Source: Thiothrix eikelboomii
Lineage (GTDB): Bacteria > Pseudomonadota > Gammaproteobacteria > Thiotrichales > Thiotrichaceae
Direction: 5' to 3'
DNA length: 64,000 nucleotides
Assembly: GCF_900167255.1 (NCBI RefSeq)
Contig: NZ_FUYB01000002.1
Location: 186,001 to 250,000 of the forward strand
Part shown: one piece after another, positions 8,518 to 16,268 of the stretch
Layout: the number at the start of each line of letters is the position of its first letter
How positions within the stretch are numbered: the first letter of the stretch is position 1
The notes under the pieces: generated by a model
Databases searched by the model: none
What the model was told of the DNA's origin: nothing
Seen by the model: only the letters and a program-made list of their open reading frames with translations
Made by a program: the position numbers and the translations under genes

Positions 8518-8572
8518 TTTCTCAAGTCAGTTTAACGTTTTCAACGAAGATTTACGAGGCAAAGGAGAGGAT

Positions 8573-9004
8573 ATGAGAACCGTCAGGGAATTTTTAAACA
8601 GTGCCAATCAAACCCTAGCAACTATTTCACCTGAGGAGACGGTCTATCAAGCGCTGACTCTTATGGCTGAGCGTAATTTAACCGCTCTACTTGTGGTAAA
8701 AAATAAAGCACTAGTCGGCATTTTTTCAGAGCGCGATTATGCTCGAAAGATTATCCTAAAAGGGAAGCGCTCTCGCGAAACCCAAGTGGGTGAGATTATG
8801 ACGGCCAAGCTCATCACTGTTGAGCCAAGTGAAACCGTCAATGAGTGCATGTCGATTATGACTGAGCGCCGAGTTAGACATCTACCGATTGTTAATCCAG
8901 ATGGTGAGATGCTCGGTATCATTTCTATCGGTGATGTCATGAAAATCATCATGGAAGAGCAGCGCTTTATGATCAAGGAACTAAAACGCTATATTGCAGG
9001 TTAG
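8573..9004 (+). CDS. Tandem CBS-domain protein
   Basis: A 143-residue protein made of a CBS pair (about 12-65 and 75-130), with typical I-F-S-E-R-D-Y and I-I-S-I-G-D-V-M-K endings of each module. Stand-alone CBS (Bateman) proteins bind adenine nucleotides or other nucleotide ligands and act as regulatory subunits; no catalytic domain is present. The ribosome site AAAGGAG is strong. The next gene downstream, on the same strand, also has a CBS pair, and both share an upstream 16-nt element, which suggests co-regulation. Ligand and partner are unknown. Confidence 0.88.
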   Translation: MRTVREFLNSANQTLATISPEETVYQALTLMAERNLTALLVVKNKALVGIFSERDYARKIILKGKRSRETQVGEIMTAKLITVEPSETVNECMSIMTERRVRHLPIVNPDGEMLGIISIGDVMKIIMEEQRFMIKELKRYIAG

Positions 9005-9148
9005 TTGAAGTCTGTAGGCTGGTTTGGTTCGTGCTTAAGCTCAAAGCAAACGCCAATAGTGTTGGTTTATCTTATTCGTGCTTAGGTTTATTCACTTCAT
9101 TTTTGCTGCATATCAAGTTAACAGTAGGCTGAAGCTTATACACTGTCA

Positions 9149-9164
9149 TTAATGCAGTGCAGCA
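9149..9164 (+). repeat. 16-nt element upstream of second CBS gene (copy 2)
   Basis: TTAATGCAGTGCAGCA is identical to copy 1 (8502-8517) at 15 of 16 positions. Its distance to the ATG at 9216 (51 nt) nearly equals that of copy 1 to its gene (55 nt), which argues that the upstream in-frame ATG at 9165, directly abutting the element, is not the true start. Confidence 0.4.
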
Positions 9165-9215
9165 ATGAGCACTGAATCTGAACAGCGCGGCTTTATAATT
9201 TACGGTGATATGCCT

Positions 9216-11081
9216 ATGGACAAGAAAACCCTCGATATTCGTGATTTTTTGGCTCAAAACCAACCATTAAAGAGACTCCCATTAGCGACCTTGAGTGAAT
9301 TAGCCACTCAAGTCGAAGAACGCACGGTGGAGCAAGGCGAAATTATGATGAGCATTGGCCAAACCAATGCGCAGGTCTTCTTAATCCGTGAAGGGGCCAT
9401 AGAGTTAGTACGCGCAGATGGTAGCCTACATGGGCGTTTTGTCGCAGGTGATTGGTTCGGCTACCGTTCAGTGATGCGGGGGGGCGAAGTTCATTTAACG
9501 GCCAGAGCCTTAGAAAACTCCCTACTTTATACCCTATCTGGTACGTTGTTTACGGATTTGCTGGCTAACCATGAGCGCTTGGCGAGTTATTTTTCTGAGC
9601 ATAAAGCCGATCGGGTACGTAATGCACTGCATGAGCTACGCAATACTGACAGCCATGCCATGATTAGTCTACAGGTCAGTGATCTTATGAAGCCCCCATT
9701 ACTGATGCCGCAAACCAGCACAATTCAGCGGGTTGCAAAGCAGATGGAGGAATATCGCTCGCGGACAGCTTTAATGCTGAATAGTGAGCAACAATTAACA
9801 GGGATCGTAACCGATGCTGATTTCCGTTCAATTGTAGCGCACGGTTTAGATATTCATCAGCCAGCGACTCAAATCATGACCGCTGAACCCCTGACTTTAA
9901 CCGCCAATAGCCAAGCGTCTGAAGCTTTATTACTTATGGCTCGGCGTAATATTCGTCATCTTCCTGTCATCGACCACGGTCAGGTGGTGGGGGTGATTTC
10001 AGCCACTGACTTGTTACAAGGGCAAACCCATAGTGCGATTTATTTGGTCGCCGATATTTTCTCTGCCAAAACTGTGGCCGATTTAAGCCAGTTGAGCCAA
10101 AGCCTGCCGAAAGTCTTAGTGGGCTTAGTCAAGCAAAGCTTACCGGCGAATGCGATTGGGCAAGCGATCACGTCGATTGGGCAAGCGATTGTACGGCGAC
10201 TAATTGGGATGGCTGAAGAGCAATGGGGTAAGCCACCGATTCCCTATGCTTTCATCGTTGCAGGCTCAATGGCACGCCGCGAGCAAACCGCTCATACGGA
10301 TCAAGATAATGGCATGATTCTGGCGGATACTTATAATGAAGCTGAACATGGCGAATACTTCCGCAAAGTTGCTAAATTCGTCAGCGACGGCATGCATGAA
10401 TGCGGTTATGTGTATTGCCCCGGCAATATCATGGCGACGAATGATCAATGGCGGCAGCCTTTAGCCGTATGGCGGAGCTATTTTAATCAATGGATTACCA
10501 CACCCAATGGTCAAGCCTTATTAAACGCTAGTATCTTCTTCGATTTACGTTGCCTTTATGGCGATTGCAGCCTCCTTGAAACCCTACAAAACGACTTTTT
10601 AGCCAAAACCAAGGCACAAACTTTATTCCAAGCCTTCATGGCAGCGAATGCTCTCAGCCATCGCCCACCGCTAGGTTTCTTCCGCAATTTTGTGTTGGAT
10701 AAAGAAACCGTTGATAGTGATGAAAAAGGGATGGACATGAAAAAGCGGGGCGTTGTCCCAGTCATTGATTTAGCTCGAGTCTATGCGCTCGCAGGTGGGC
10801 ATTCTGCTGTGAATACTTGGGAACGCTTAGATGCTATTGCCACTAGCCACGGTCTCACCCAAGTGAGCATTGACGATCTTAAGGATGCCTTTGAATTCAT
10901 CAGTATGGTTCGACTGCAACATCAGGCTAAACAAATTGAACACGGTCAAAAACCTAATAATTATGTTCCACCCGAGGAATTATCGGCTTTAGAGCGGCGA
11001 CATTTAAAGGATGCCTTTGAAGTTGTCTCCAATCTGCAAGACTTTATGTCGACCCGTTATAAAGCCGATCATTTCCGTTAA
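9216..11081 (+). CDS. cNMP-binding / CBS / DUF294 putative nucleotidyltransferase
   Basis: A 621-residue regulatory protein. Domains in order: a cyclic-nucleotide-binding fold (about 10-115), a CBS pair (about 150-270), a DUF294 nucleotidyltransferase domain (motif G-S-M-A-R-R-E-Q-T-A-H-T-D-Q-D-N at about 350-365) and the DUF294 C-terminal helical domain. The G-S...D-x-D pattern is that of GlnD-like nucleotidyltransferases, so it may modify a protein or small molecule in response to nucleotide ligands; no substrate is known. The frame stays open to an ATG at 9165, but the 9216 ATG has GGTG 8 nt upstream and fits the family start. It has no DnaQ-like partner gene here, unlike some relatives. 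It is followed by a 12-bp hairpin. Confidence 0.85.
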   Translation: MDKKTLDIRDFLAQNQPLKRLPLATLSELATQVEERTVEQGEIMMSIGQTNAQVFLIREGAIELVRADGSLHGRFVAGDWFGYRSVMRGGEVHLTARALENSLLYTLSGTLFTDLLANHERLASYFSEHKADRVRNALHELRNTDSHAMISLQVSDLMKPPLLMPQTSTIQRVAKQMEEYRSRTALMLNSEQQLTGIVTDADFRSIVAHGLDIHQPATQIMTAEPLTLTANSQASEALLLMARRNIRHLPVIDHGQVVGVISATDLLQGQTHSAIYLVADIFSAKTVADLSQLSQSLPKVLVGLVKQSLPANAIGQAITSIGQAIVRRLIGMAEEQWGKPPIPYAFIVAGSMARREQTAHTDQDNGMILADTYNEAEHGEYFRKVAKFVSDGMHECGYVYCPGNIMATNDQWRQPLAVWRSYFNQWITTPNGQALLNASIFFDLRCLYGDCSLLETLQNDFLAKTKAQTLFQAFMAANALSHRPPLGFFRNFVLDKETVDSDEKGMDMKKRGVVPVIDLARVYALAGGHSAVNTWERLDAIATSHGLTQVSIDDLKDAFEFISMVRLQHQAKQIEHGQKPNNYVPPEELSALERRHLKDAFEVVSNLQDFMSTRYKADHFR

Positions 11082-11115
11082 TTCGTCTTCAAACCTCTTC
11101 AATCATCTTCAACCT

Positions 11116-11148
11116 AGTCAGCGCTCTTGTTAATCCAGAGCGCTGACT
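11116..11148 (+). terminator. Hairpin after the DUF294 gene
   Basis: A perfect 12-bp stem, AGTCAGCGCTCT (11116-11127) with AGAGCGCTGACT (11137-11148), has a 9-nt loop. No T-run follows, so it may be a weak or factor-assisted terminator separating the CBS genes from the aor operon. Confidence 0.5.
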
Positions 11149-11271
11149 GACTGATGCCTGCACTGATTATCCAACACCAACCTTAAACCAACCTTCTGCT
11201 TTAATCATAGAGTAACTAAATAGTCTATTCTAAGAAGATGCTGTCTTGTCACGATTAACGGAGGATGATCG

Positions 11272-11751
11272 ATGCAAAAATCACTACATATCGACCCGGA
11301 GAAATGTACCGGTTGTCTGCAATGTGAAATGGCCTGCTCCTATGAAAATGAAGGGGTATTCAACCCTTCTAAATCACGAATAAAAGTTTTTACCTTTCAT
11401 GACGAAGGACGTTTCGTACCTTATACTTGTACTCAATGCGATGAAGCTTGGTGTCTACAAGCTTGCCCTGTTGATGCGATTGTTCTGAACTTTGCCACGG
11501 GTGCAAAAGATATTCTCAATGATCGCTGTGTGGGTTGTAAGGTTTGCACCATTGCCTGCCCGTTTGGTACGGTTAACTACAATACCGCCACGGGTAAAGT
11601 CATTAAATGCGATTTGTGTGGTGGTGACCCCAAATGTGCAGAAGCTTGCCCCACCAGCGCCATTACCTACGTTGACGCGAATGCTACGGGCTTAGAGCGG
11701 ATGCGTATGTGGGCAGCAAAAACTGACACCCAAACTTCAGCACACGCCTAA
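11272..11751 (+). CDS. aorA: AorA-like ferredoxin subunit with four [4Fe-4S] clusters
   Basis: A 159-residue iron-sulfur protein with exactly 16 cysteines, at 12/15/18/22, 53/56/61/65, 86/89/92/96 and 113/116/122/126, enough for four [4Fe-4S] clusters. The pattern matches the polyferredoxin subunit of bacterial tungsten aldehyde oxidoreductases (AorA in Aromatoleum) and related HycB/DmsB-type electron carriers. It has no signal peptide, so it should be cytoplasmic. It passes electrons from the catalytic subunit to the FAD subunit. The start has a strong GGAGG ribosome site, and the catalytic-subunit gene follows after 13 bp. It is the first gene of the aor operon. Confidence 0.88.
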   Translation: MQKSLHIDPEKCTGCLQCEMACSYENEGVFNPSKSRIKVFTFHDEGRFVPYTCTQCDEAWCLQACPVDAIVLNFATGAKDILNDRCVGCKVCTIACPFGTVNYNTATGKVIKCDLCGGDPKCAEACPTSAITYVDANATGLERMRMWAAKTDTQTSAHA

Positions 11752-11764
11752 GGAGGAGTATACG

Positions 11765-13621
11765 ATGGCATGGACTAAAAAAATTCTGCGCGTCAACCTA
11801 ACTGATGGCGTCATTCAAGCAGAACCACTTAATATGGAGTGGGCACAGCAATACTTAGGGCAGCGTGGCTTAGCAACTCGCTATTTAGTTGAGGAAGTTG
11901 ATTCACAAGTGGATGCCCTCAGCCCTGAAAATAAATTTATTATGGCTACCGGTCCGCTGACTGGCACGATGGCCTCAACCGGTGGGCGCTATTCCTGCAT
12001 CACCAAAAGCCCGTTGACTGGAGCCATTGCTTGCTCTAACTCCGGCGGCTTCTTCGGTGCAGAGATGAAAAACGCGGGCTGGGATATGATTATCCTTGAA
12101 GGCAAATCCCCCACACCTGTGTATTTATATGTCGAAGATAGCGAAGCCCGTTTGATTCCAGCAGATGATCTGTGGGGTAAATCAGTGTGGGCGACTGATG
12201 AAGAAATTCACAAAAAGCATCAAGATCCACAAATTCGGATTGCTTGTATCGGTCGTGCGGCTGAAAGCGGCAATTTGTTTGCAGCGGTTGTTAATGATCT
12301 GCATCGTGCAGCCGGACGTTCGGGTGTAGGTACGGTCTTAGCCTCCAAAAACGTGAAAGCTGTTGCTTTGCGGGGTACTCGCGGAGTCGGGAATCTTAAA
12401 GATCCGATGCGCTTTATGAATGCGACCTTTGAGCATAAGCAGGTGTTGGCTGCCAATGCCGTTACGGGTGCGGGTCTGCCTACTTATGGTACGCAAGTAC
12501 TGATGAATGTCATCAATGAGCTGGGAGCTTTACCTACCCGCAATATGCGTGAAGTCCGCTTTGAGGGCGCGCATAGCGTTTCAGGTGAAGCCATGCATGA
12601 ACCACGTGCTTCTGATGGCAAGAAAAACCTAACCCGCAATGGGGGTTGCTTTGGTTGCACGATTGCTTGTGGACGAATCTCAACCGTCGATAGAACCCAT
12701 TTCAGTGTTAAAGATAAGCCACAATATTGGGGAAATTCCGGGGGCCTAGAGTATGAAGCGGCTTGGGCCTTAGGGCCGGATACCGGGGTTGATGATTTAG
12801 ATGCACTCACCTATGTCAACTTCCTGTGTAATGAAGATGGCCTTGACCCGATTTCTTTCGGTGCGACAGTCGCCGCTGCGATGGAATTATTTGAAGATGG
12901 CGTACTGACCACCGCTGATACGGGTGGTATTGAACTAAAGTTTGGTTCAGCTGAGGCTTTAGTACAAATCACTGAGCTGACTGCACGCGGCGAAGGCTTT
13001 GGTAAAGAAATTGGTTTAGGCTCAAAGCGTTTGTGTGAAAAGTATGGTCGCCCGGAATTGTCTATGACTGTTAAAGGTCAAGAATTCCCTGCTTATGACC
13101 CACGCGGTATTCAAGGTATGGGCTTAACCTATGCAACTTCGAATCGGGGTGCTTGCCACTTACGTAGCTATACCGTGTCTTCTGAAGTGTTAGGGATTCC
13201 GATTAAAACAGATCCCTTGGTAACTGATGGTAAACCCGAGCTGGTGATTGCTTTCCAAGATGCTACTGCTGCGGTTGACTCTTCTGGCTTATGTATCTTC
13301 ACTACCTTTGCTTGGTCACTGGATAATATCGCTCCACAAATTGATGCCGCTTGTGAAGGGGATTGGTCGGTTGAGAAATGTGCGGAAGTTGGCGCACGGA
13401 TTTGGCAATTAGAGCGTGATTTTAATATGCGGGCGGGTTTAACCGGTGCTGATGATACCTTACCTAAGCGTTTATTAAAGGATGCAGCGAATGTCGGCCC
13501 TGCAGAAGGCAAGGTGTGTGATCTTGATGCCATGCTACCGAAATACTATGAACTGCGTGGTTGGACGACTGATGGCCAATTAACGTCCGAAACTCGGCAA
13601 CGTTATGGCTTACCGAGCTAA
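11765..13621 (+). CDS. aorB: Tungsten-type aldehyde:ferredoxin oxidoreductase, catalytic subunit
   Basis: A 618-residue member of the AOR family, which oxidises aldehydes to carboxylic acids (and can reduce acids) with a bis-pyranopterin tungsten or molybdenum site and one [4Fe-4S] cluster. The cluster ligands are visible as C295-x2-C298-x3-C302 and C510; the latter sits in D-S-S-G-L-C (505-510), one of the two pterin-contacting D-x-x-G-L motifs, the other being N-E-D-G-L-D near 356-361 with Asn in the first place. The N-terminal T-G-G-R-Y-S and S-P-L-T-G segments belong to the pterin-binding domain. Length equals that of characterised AORs. It is cytoplasmic, with an excellent AAGGAGGAG ribosome site. 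Metal choice cannot be told from sequence. Confidence 0.93.
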   Translation: MAWTKKILRVNLTDGVIQAEPLNMEWAQQYLGQRGLATRYLVEEVDSQVDALSPENKFIMATGPLTGTMASTGGRYSCITKSPLTGAIACSNSGGFFGAEMKNAGWDMIILEGKSPTPVYLYVEDSEARLIPADDLWGKSVWATDEEIHKKHQDPQIRIACIGRAAESGNLFAAVVNDLHRAAGRSGVGTVLASKNVKAVALRGTRGVGNLKDPMRFMNATFEHKQVLAANAVTGAGLPTYGTQVLMNVINELGALPTRNMREVRFEGAHSVSGEAMHEPRASDGKKNLTRNGGCFGCTIACGRISTVDRTHFSVKDKPQYWGNSGGLEYEAAWALGPDTGVDDLDALTYVNFLCNEDGLDPISFGATVAAAMELFEDGVLTTADTGGIELKFGSAEALVQITELTARGEGFGKEIGLGSKRLCEKYGRPELSMTVKGQEFPAYDPRGIQGMGLTYATSNRGACHLRSYTVSSEVLGIPIKTDPLVTDGKPELVIAFQDATAAVDSSGLCIFTTFAWSLDNIAPQIDAACEGDWSVEKCAEVGARIWQLERDFNMRAGLTGADDTLPKRLLKDAANVGPAEGKVCDLDAMLPKYYELRGWTTDGQLTSETRQRYGLPS

Positions 13622-13639
13622 CTAAGGATTAATCGCCTT

Positions 13640-14875
13640 ATGAACTATGTGATCATTGGCACCGGCCCTGCCGGTGTCGTGGCAGCTGAAACTTTGCGGC
13701 AACGTCAGCCTCTAGCTGCGATTACTTTGATTGGTGATGAGCCAGAGCCACCTTATTCGCGCATGGCAATCCCTTATCATTTGATTGGGGATATTGCCGA
13801 AGAGGGTACACATCTGCGTAAAGCGCCTGCACATTTTGAACGTGAGCATATTCAGCGAATTGAACAGCATGTGACTCAAATTCAAGCAGATGCTCATCAG
13901 CTTACGCTCGCTAATGGCGAGCAGCTAGGCTTTGATAAACTACTGCTTGCGACTGGCTCGCGGGCAGTCCGCCCGCCTATTCCAGGTATGGATTTACCTG
14001 GAGTGACTAACTGCTGGACCTTAGCCGATGCCCGCCGCATCATCGCCCAAGCCAATCAAGGCGATGATGTGATCTTAATGGGGGCTGGCTTTATCGGCTG
14101 CATCATTCTCGAAGCGCTCGCTAAACGTGGGGTGAATTTGACCGTGGTAGAAATGGAAAACCGTATGGTACCACGGATGATGGATGAGCAATCCGGGGGG
14201 CTACTCAAGCGTTGGTGTGAGCAGCAAGGTGTGCGCGTGTTCACTTCGACCCGAGTAAACTCAGTGAGTCAGGATGGGGAGCAACTAGCCGTTGAATTAG
14301 ACAGTCAGCCAATGATGAAAGTCGATTTACTGATTTGTGCCACGGGGGTTAAACCCAATATTGAGCTAGCCAAAGGTTGGTTACAAACTGAGCATGGGAT
14401 TTTAGTCAATCGACGGCTGCAAACCAGCCACCCTGATATTTTCGCGGCCGGTGATGTTGCCGAGGGTCGTGATTTTTCGACTGGCGACTACAGCGTTCAA
14501 GCTATTCAACCCACTGCGGTTGAGCATGGCTTTATTGCTGCCACCAATATGTCTGGTGGTGATTATCTACACCAAGGCTCGATCAATATGAATGTGTTGG
14601 ATACAATGGGCTTAATCTCCGCGTCCTTTGGGTTATGGCAAGGCGTTGAGAACGGTGAAGCAGCAACTTTGTATGATCCAGAGCACTATCGTTATATTAA
14701 CCTGCAATTCAAAGGGGATCGCCTAGTAGGGGCTAATACCTTAGGGATGACCCAGCATATTGGTGCTTTGCGGGGACTGATTCAAAATCGCACTCGTTTA
14801 GGGAAATGGAAGGCTCATTTGATGGATAACCCAAGCCGCTTCATGGAGGCTTATTTGCAACAACGTGTCGCTTGA
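13640..14875 (+). CDS. aorC: FAD/NAD-dependent oxidoreductase subunit of the AOR complex
   Basis: A 411-residue pyridine-nucleotide-disulfide-type flavoprotein. The FAD-binding G-T-G-P-A-G is at 7-12 and the NAD(P)-binding G-A-G-F-I-G near 149; A-A-G-D-V-A-E (about 272-278) is the second FAD motif. There is no CxxxxC redox disulfide, so it belongs with ferredoxin/NADH-type reductases. In the Aromatoleum-type three-subunit AOR, this subunit takes electrons from AorA and reduces NAD; the same role is inferred here from gene order. It lies 18 bp after aorB, and the MoaD-like gene follows 2 bp after its stop. Confidence 0.88.
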   Translation: MNYVIIGTGPAGVVAAETLRQRQPLAAITLIGDEPEPPYSRMAIPYHLIGDIAEEGTHLRKAPAHFEREHIQRIEQHVTQIQADAHQLTLANGEQLGFDKLLLATGSRAVRPPIPGMDLPGVTNCWTLADARRIIAQANQGDDVILMGAGFIGCIILEALAKRGVNLTVVEMENRMVPRMMDEQSGGLLKRWCEQQGVRVFTSTRVNSVSQDGEQLAVELDSQPMMKVDLLICATGVKPNIELAKGWLQTEHGILVNRRLQTSHPDIFAAGDVAEGRDFSTGDYSVQAIQPTAVEHGFIAATNMSGGDYLHQGSINMNVLDTMGLISASFGLWQGVENGEAATLYDPEHYRYINLQFKGDRLVGANTLGMTQHIGALRGLIQNRTRLGKWKAHLMDNPSRFMEAYLQQRVA

Positions 14876-14877
14876 TC

Positions 14878-15132
14878 ATGCAGATCACTTTAAAGCTCTA
14901 TGCCCATTTAGGGGATCTGCTGCCAGCAAATTCTAAGCAAAATAAAGCAGAAATCGAAGTACCCGAGTCGATTAGCTTAAACGAGTTGATCGACCGTTTT
15001 CAGATCCCGCGTCCGATGGCACATCTGGTGTTAGTCAATGGGTTATTTGTTTGCGATAGGGATCGTGACCAACCTTTTGCTTTAAAACCTAAGGATGCGG
15101 TGGCGATTTGGCCGCCTGTGGCTGGAGGTTAG
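14878..15132 (+). CDS. MoaD/ThiS-like sulfur-carrier protein
   Basis: An 84-residue beta-grasp protein beginning MQITLKLYAHLGDLLP and ending in P-P-V-A-G-G. The terminal Gly-Gly is the adenylation and thiocarboxylation site of MoaD-type proteins, which donate sulfur during molybdopterin synthesis. Its place inside the aor operon suggests a dedicated carrier for the tungstopterin of this enzyme. The ATG at 14878 is chosen; a TTG at 14872 overlapping the aorC stop is an alternative start. The C-terminal coding region is followed closely by the next small gene. The likely activating enzyme is the MoeB-like protein encoded at 15478-16227. Confidence 0.85.
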   Translation: MQITLKLYAHLGDLLPANSKQNKAEIEVPESISLNELIDRFQIPRPMAHLVLVNGLFVCDRDRDQPFALKPKDAVAIWPPVAGG

Positions 15133-15154
15133 ACTGCATAGTTTATATCGAGAA

Positions 15155-15418
15155 ATGGGTTTTACGCGGGCAGAGTTCATGAAAATTCTGCCCTCGGCTT
15201 TACGCAAGCACGCTTATCAAATTGAGGGTGATCTGATCACTATTCAAGTCGCAGCGGGTCTAGTCACGATTCAATTAGCTGCTGAACAAGTGCGACGCAT
15301 TGCTTTATTGGCGCTACCTTATCTACCGATGACCATCACTTTTACTCATCTTAGCGAGCTTGAAATTCAGCAATTTCTGCAAACTTTTGATCTTTATTAC
15401 CGCAAAGGCGGCGGTTAG
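15155..15418 (+). CDS. Small uncharacterised aor-operon protein ending in Gly-Gly-Gly
   Basis: An 87-residue protein, starting MGFTRAEFMKILPSALRKH, that I cannot place in a named family. The frame is also open upstream to 15095 inside the MoaD-like gene; the ATG at 15155, after that gene's stop, is more natural. It shows alternating hydrophobic strands (L-I-T-I-Q-V, V-T-I-Q-L) and ends R-K-G-G-G. Its place 22 bp after the MoaD-like gene makes it part of the aor transcript. A role in cofactor insertion or AOR maturation is possible. The glycine tail resembles ubiquitin-like carriers but could be coincidence. Confidence 0.65.
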   Translation: MGFTRAEFMKILPSALRKHAYQIEGDLITIQVAAGLVTIQLAAEQVRRIALLALPYLPMTITFTHLSELEIQQFLQTFDLYYRKGGG

Positions 15419-15477
15419 TCATTCTCATCCACTAGGCTCTTATCCACTTTGTACATCATCTCACTGCGATCATCTCG

Positions 15478-16227
15478 CTACGATAATGCACACACTGGGC
15501 AGTCAGCCCGCTTTGGCACACGAATCGCCGTCCACTCCATACTAAGAGCATCAAATAATAAAACACGCCCGATTAAAACCTCACCCAGTTGAGTCAATAA
15601 TTTGATAGCTTCAATGGCCTGCATACTACCTAAAACCCCTAACACCGGCCCCAAGACACCATTGGTACTACAGGTTTGTGGCAACTCGGTTAATTTGCCA
15701 TAGAAGCATTGATAACATGGAGTGGTCGCCGAGGCATGAAACACCCCCAGTTGCCCCTCAAACCGAATGGCCGCCGCCGATACCAGTGGTTTATTGGCGC
15801 GAACACAAGCGGCATTAATGGCTAAGCGAGTGGCGAGATTATCCGTGCAATCCAAAACCAGATCGGCGCTTTGAATTTGAGCGTATAAGGTTTCCTCGGT
15901 GAAGGCTTGCTGATAGGTTTCAATCTGAATCTTAGGGTTAATTTGTTGCAGACGTTGCTGGGCAGAGCTAACTTTAGAGTGATCAATACTCGCTTGGCTA
16001 TGTACAATTTGTCGTTGCAAATTACTTAAATCCACCGTATCAGGATCAATCAAGATTAAGCGCCCGACCCCACTTGCCGCTAAATACAAAGCAGCCGGTG
16101 AACCTAAGCCGCCTAAGCCAATAATCACCACGGTCGCTTGCAATAAGCGCTCTTGCCCTGCTAAATCAAATTGGGGTAACAGAATTTGGCGACTATAACG
16201 CAGCAATTGCTCATCGGTTAAATCCAT
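15478..16227 (-). CDS. moeB: MoeB/ThiF/HesA-type adenylyltransferase
   Basis: A 249-residue E1-like enzyme that adenylates the C-terminal Gly of MoaD or ThiS. The nucleotide-binding G-L-G-G-L-G is at 37-42, followed by D-P-D-T-V-D-L-S-N-L-Q-R-Q (61-73). Zinc ligands are C171-x2-C174 and C243-x2-C246, and C186 occupies the position of the conserved catalytic-loop Cys (T-C-S-T-N-G). It has no C-terminal rhodanese domain. It faces the aor operon tail to tail with a 59-bp gap. It probably serves the MoaD-like carrier at 14878, or general molybdopterin or thiazole synthesis; sequence does not decide between MoeB and ThiF. Ribosome site GGGAG. Confidence 0.85.
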   Translation of the reverse strand: MDLTDEQLLRYSRQILLPQFDLAGQERLLQATVVIIGLGGLGSPAALYLAASGVGRLILIDPDTVDLSNLQRQIVHSQASIDHSKVSSAQQRLQQINPKIQIETYQQAFTEETLYAQIQSADLVLDCTDNLATRLAINAACVRANKPLVSAAAIRFEGQLGVFHASATTPCYQCFYGKLTELPQTCSTNGVLGPVLGVLGSMQAIEAIKLLTQLGEVLIGRVLLFDALSMEWTAIRVPKRADCPVCALS

Positions 16228-16268
16228 TTTGCTCCCTCTTCAACTAGTCAGGTTTTAAGCGAGTGTTT

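Noticed and set aside
15095-15154. Upstream extension of the small GGG-tailed protein into the MoaD-like gene
   Set aside because: The extension overlaps the conserved Gly-Gly end of the MoaD-like protein, is Arg/Trp-rich and unlike the rest; the ATG at 15155 after the MoaD stop is simpler.
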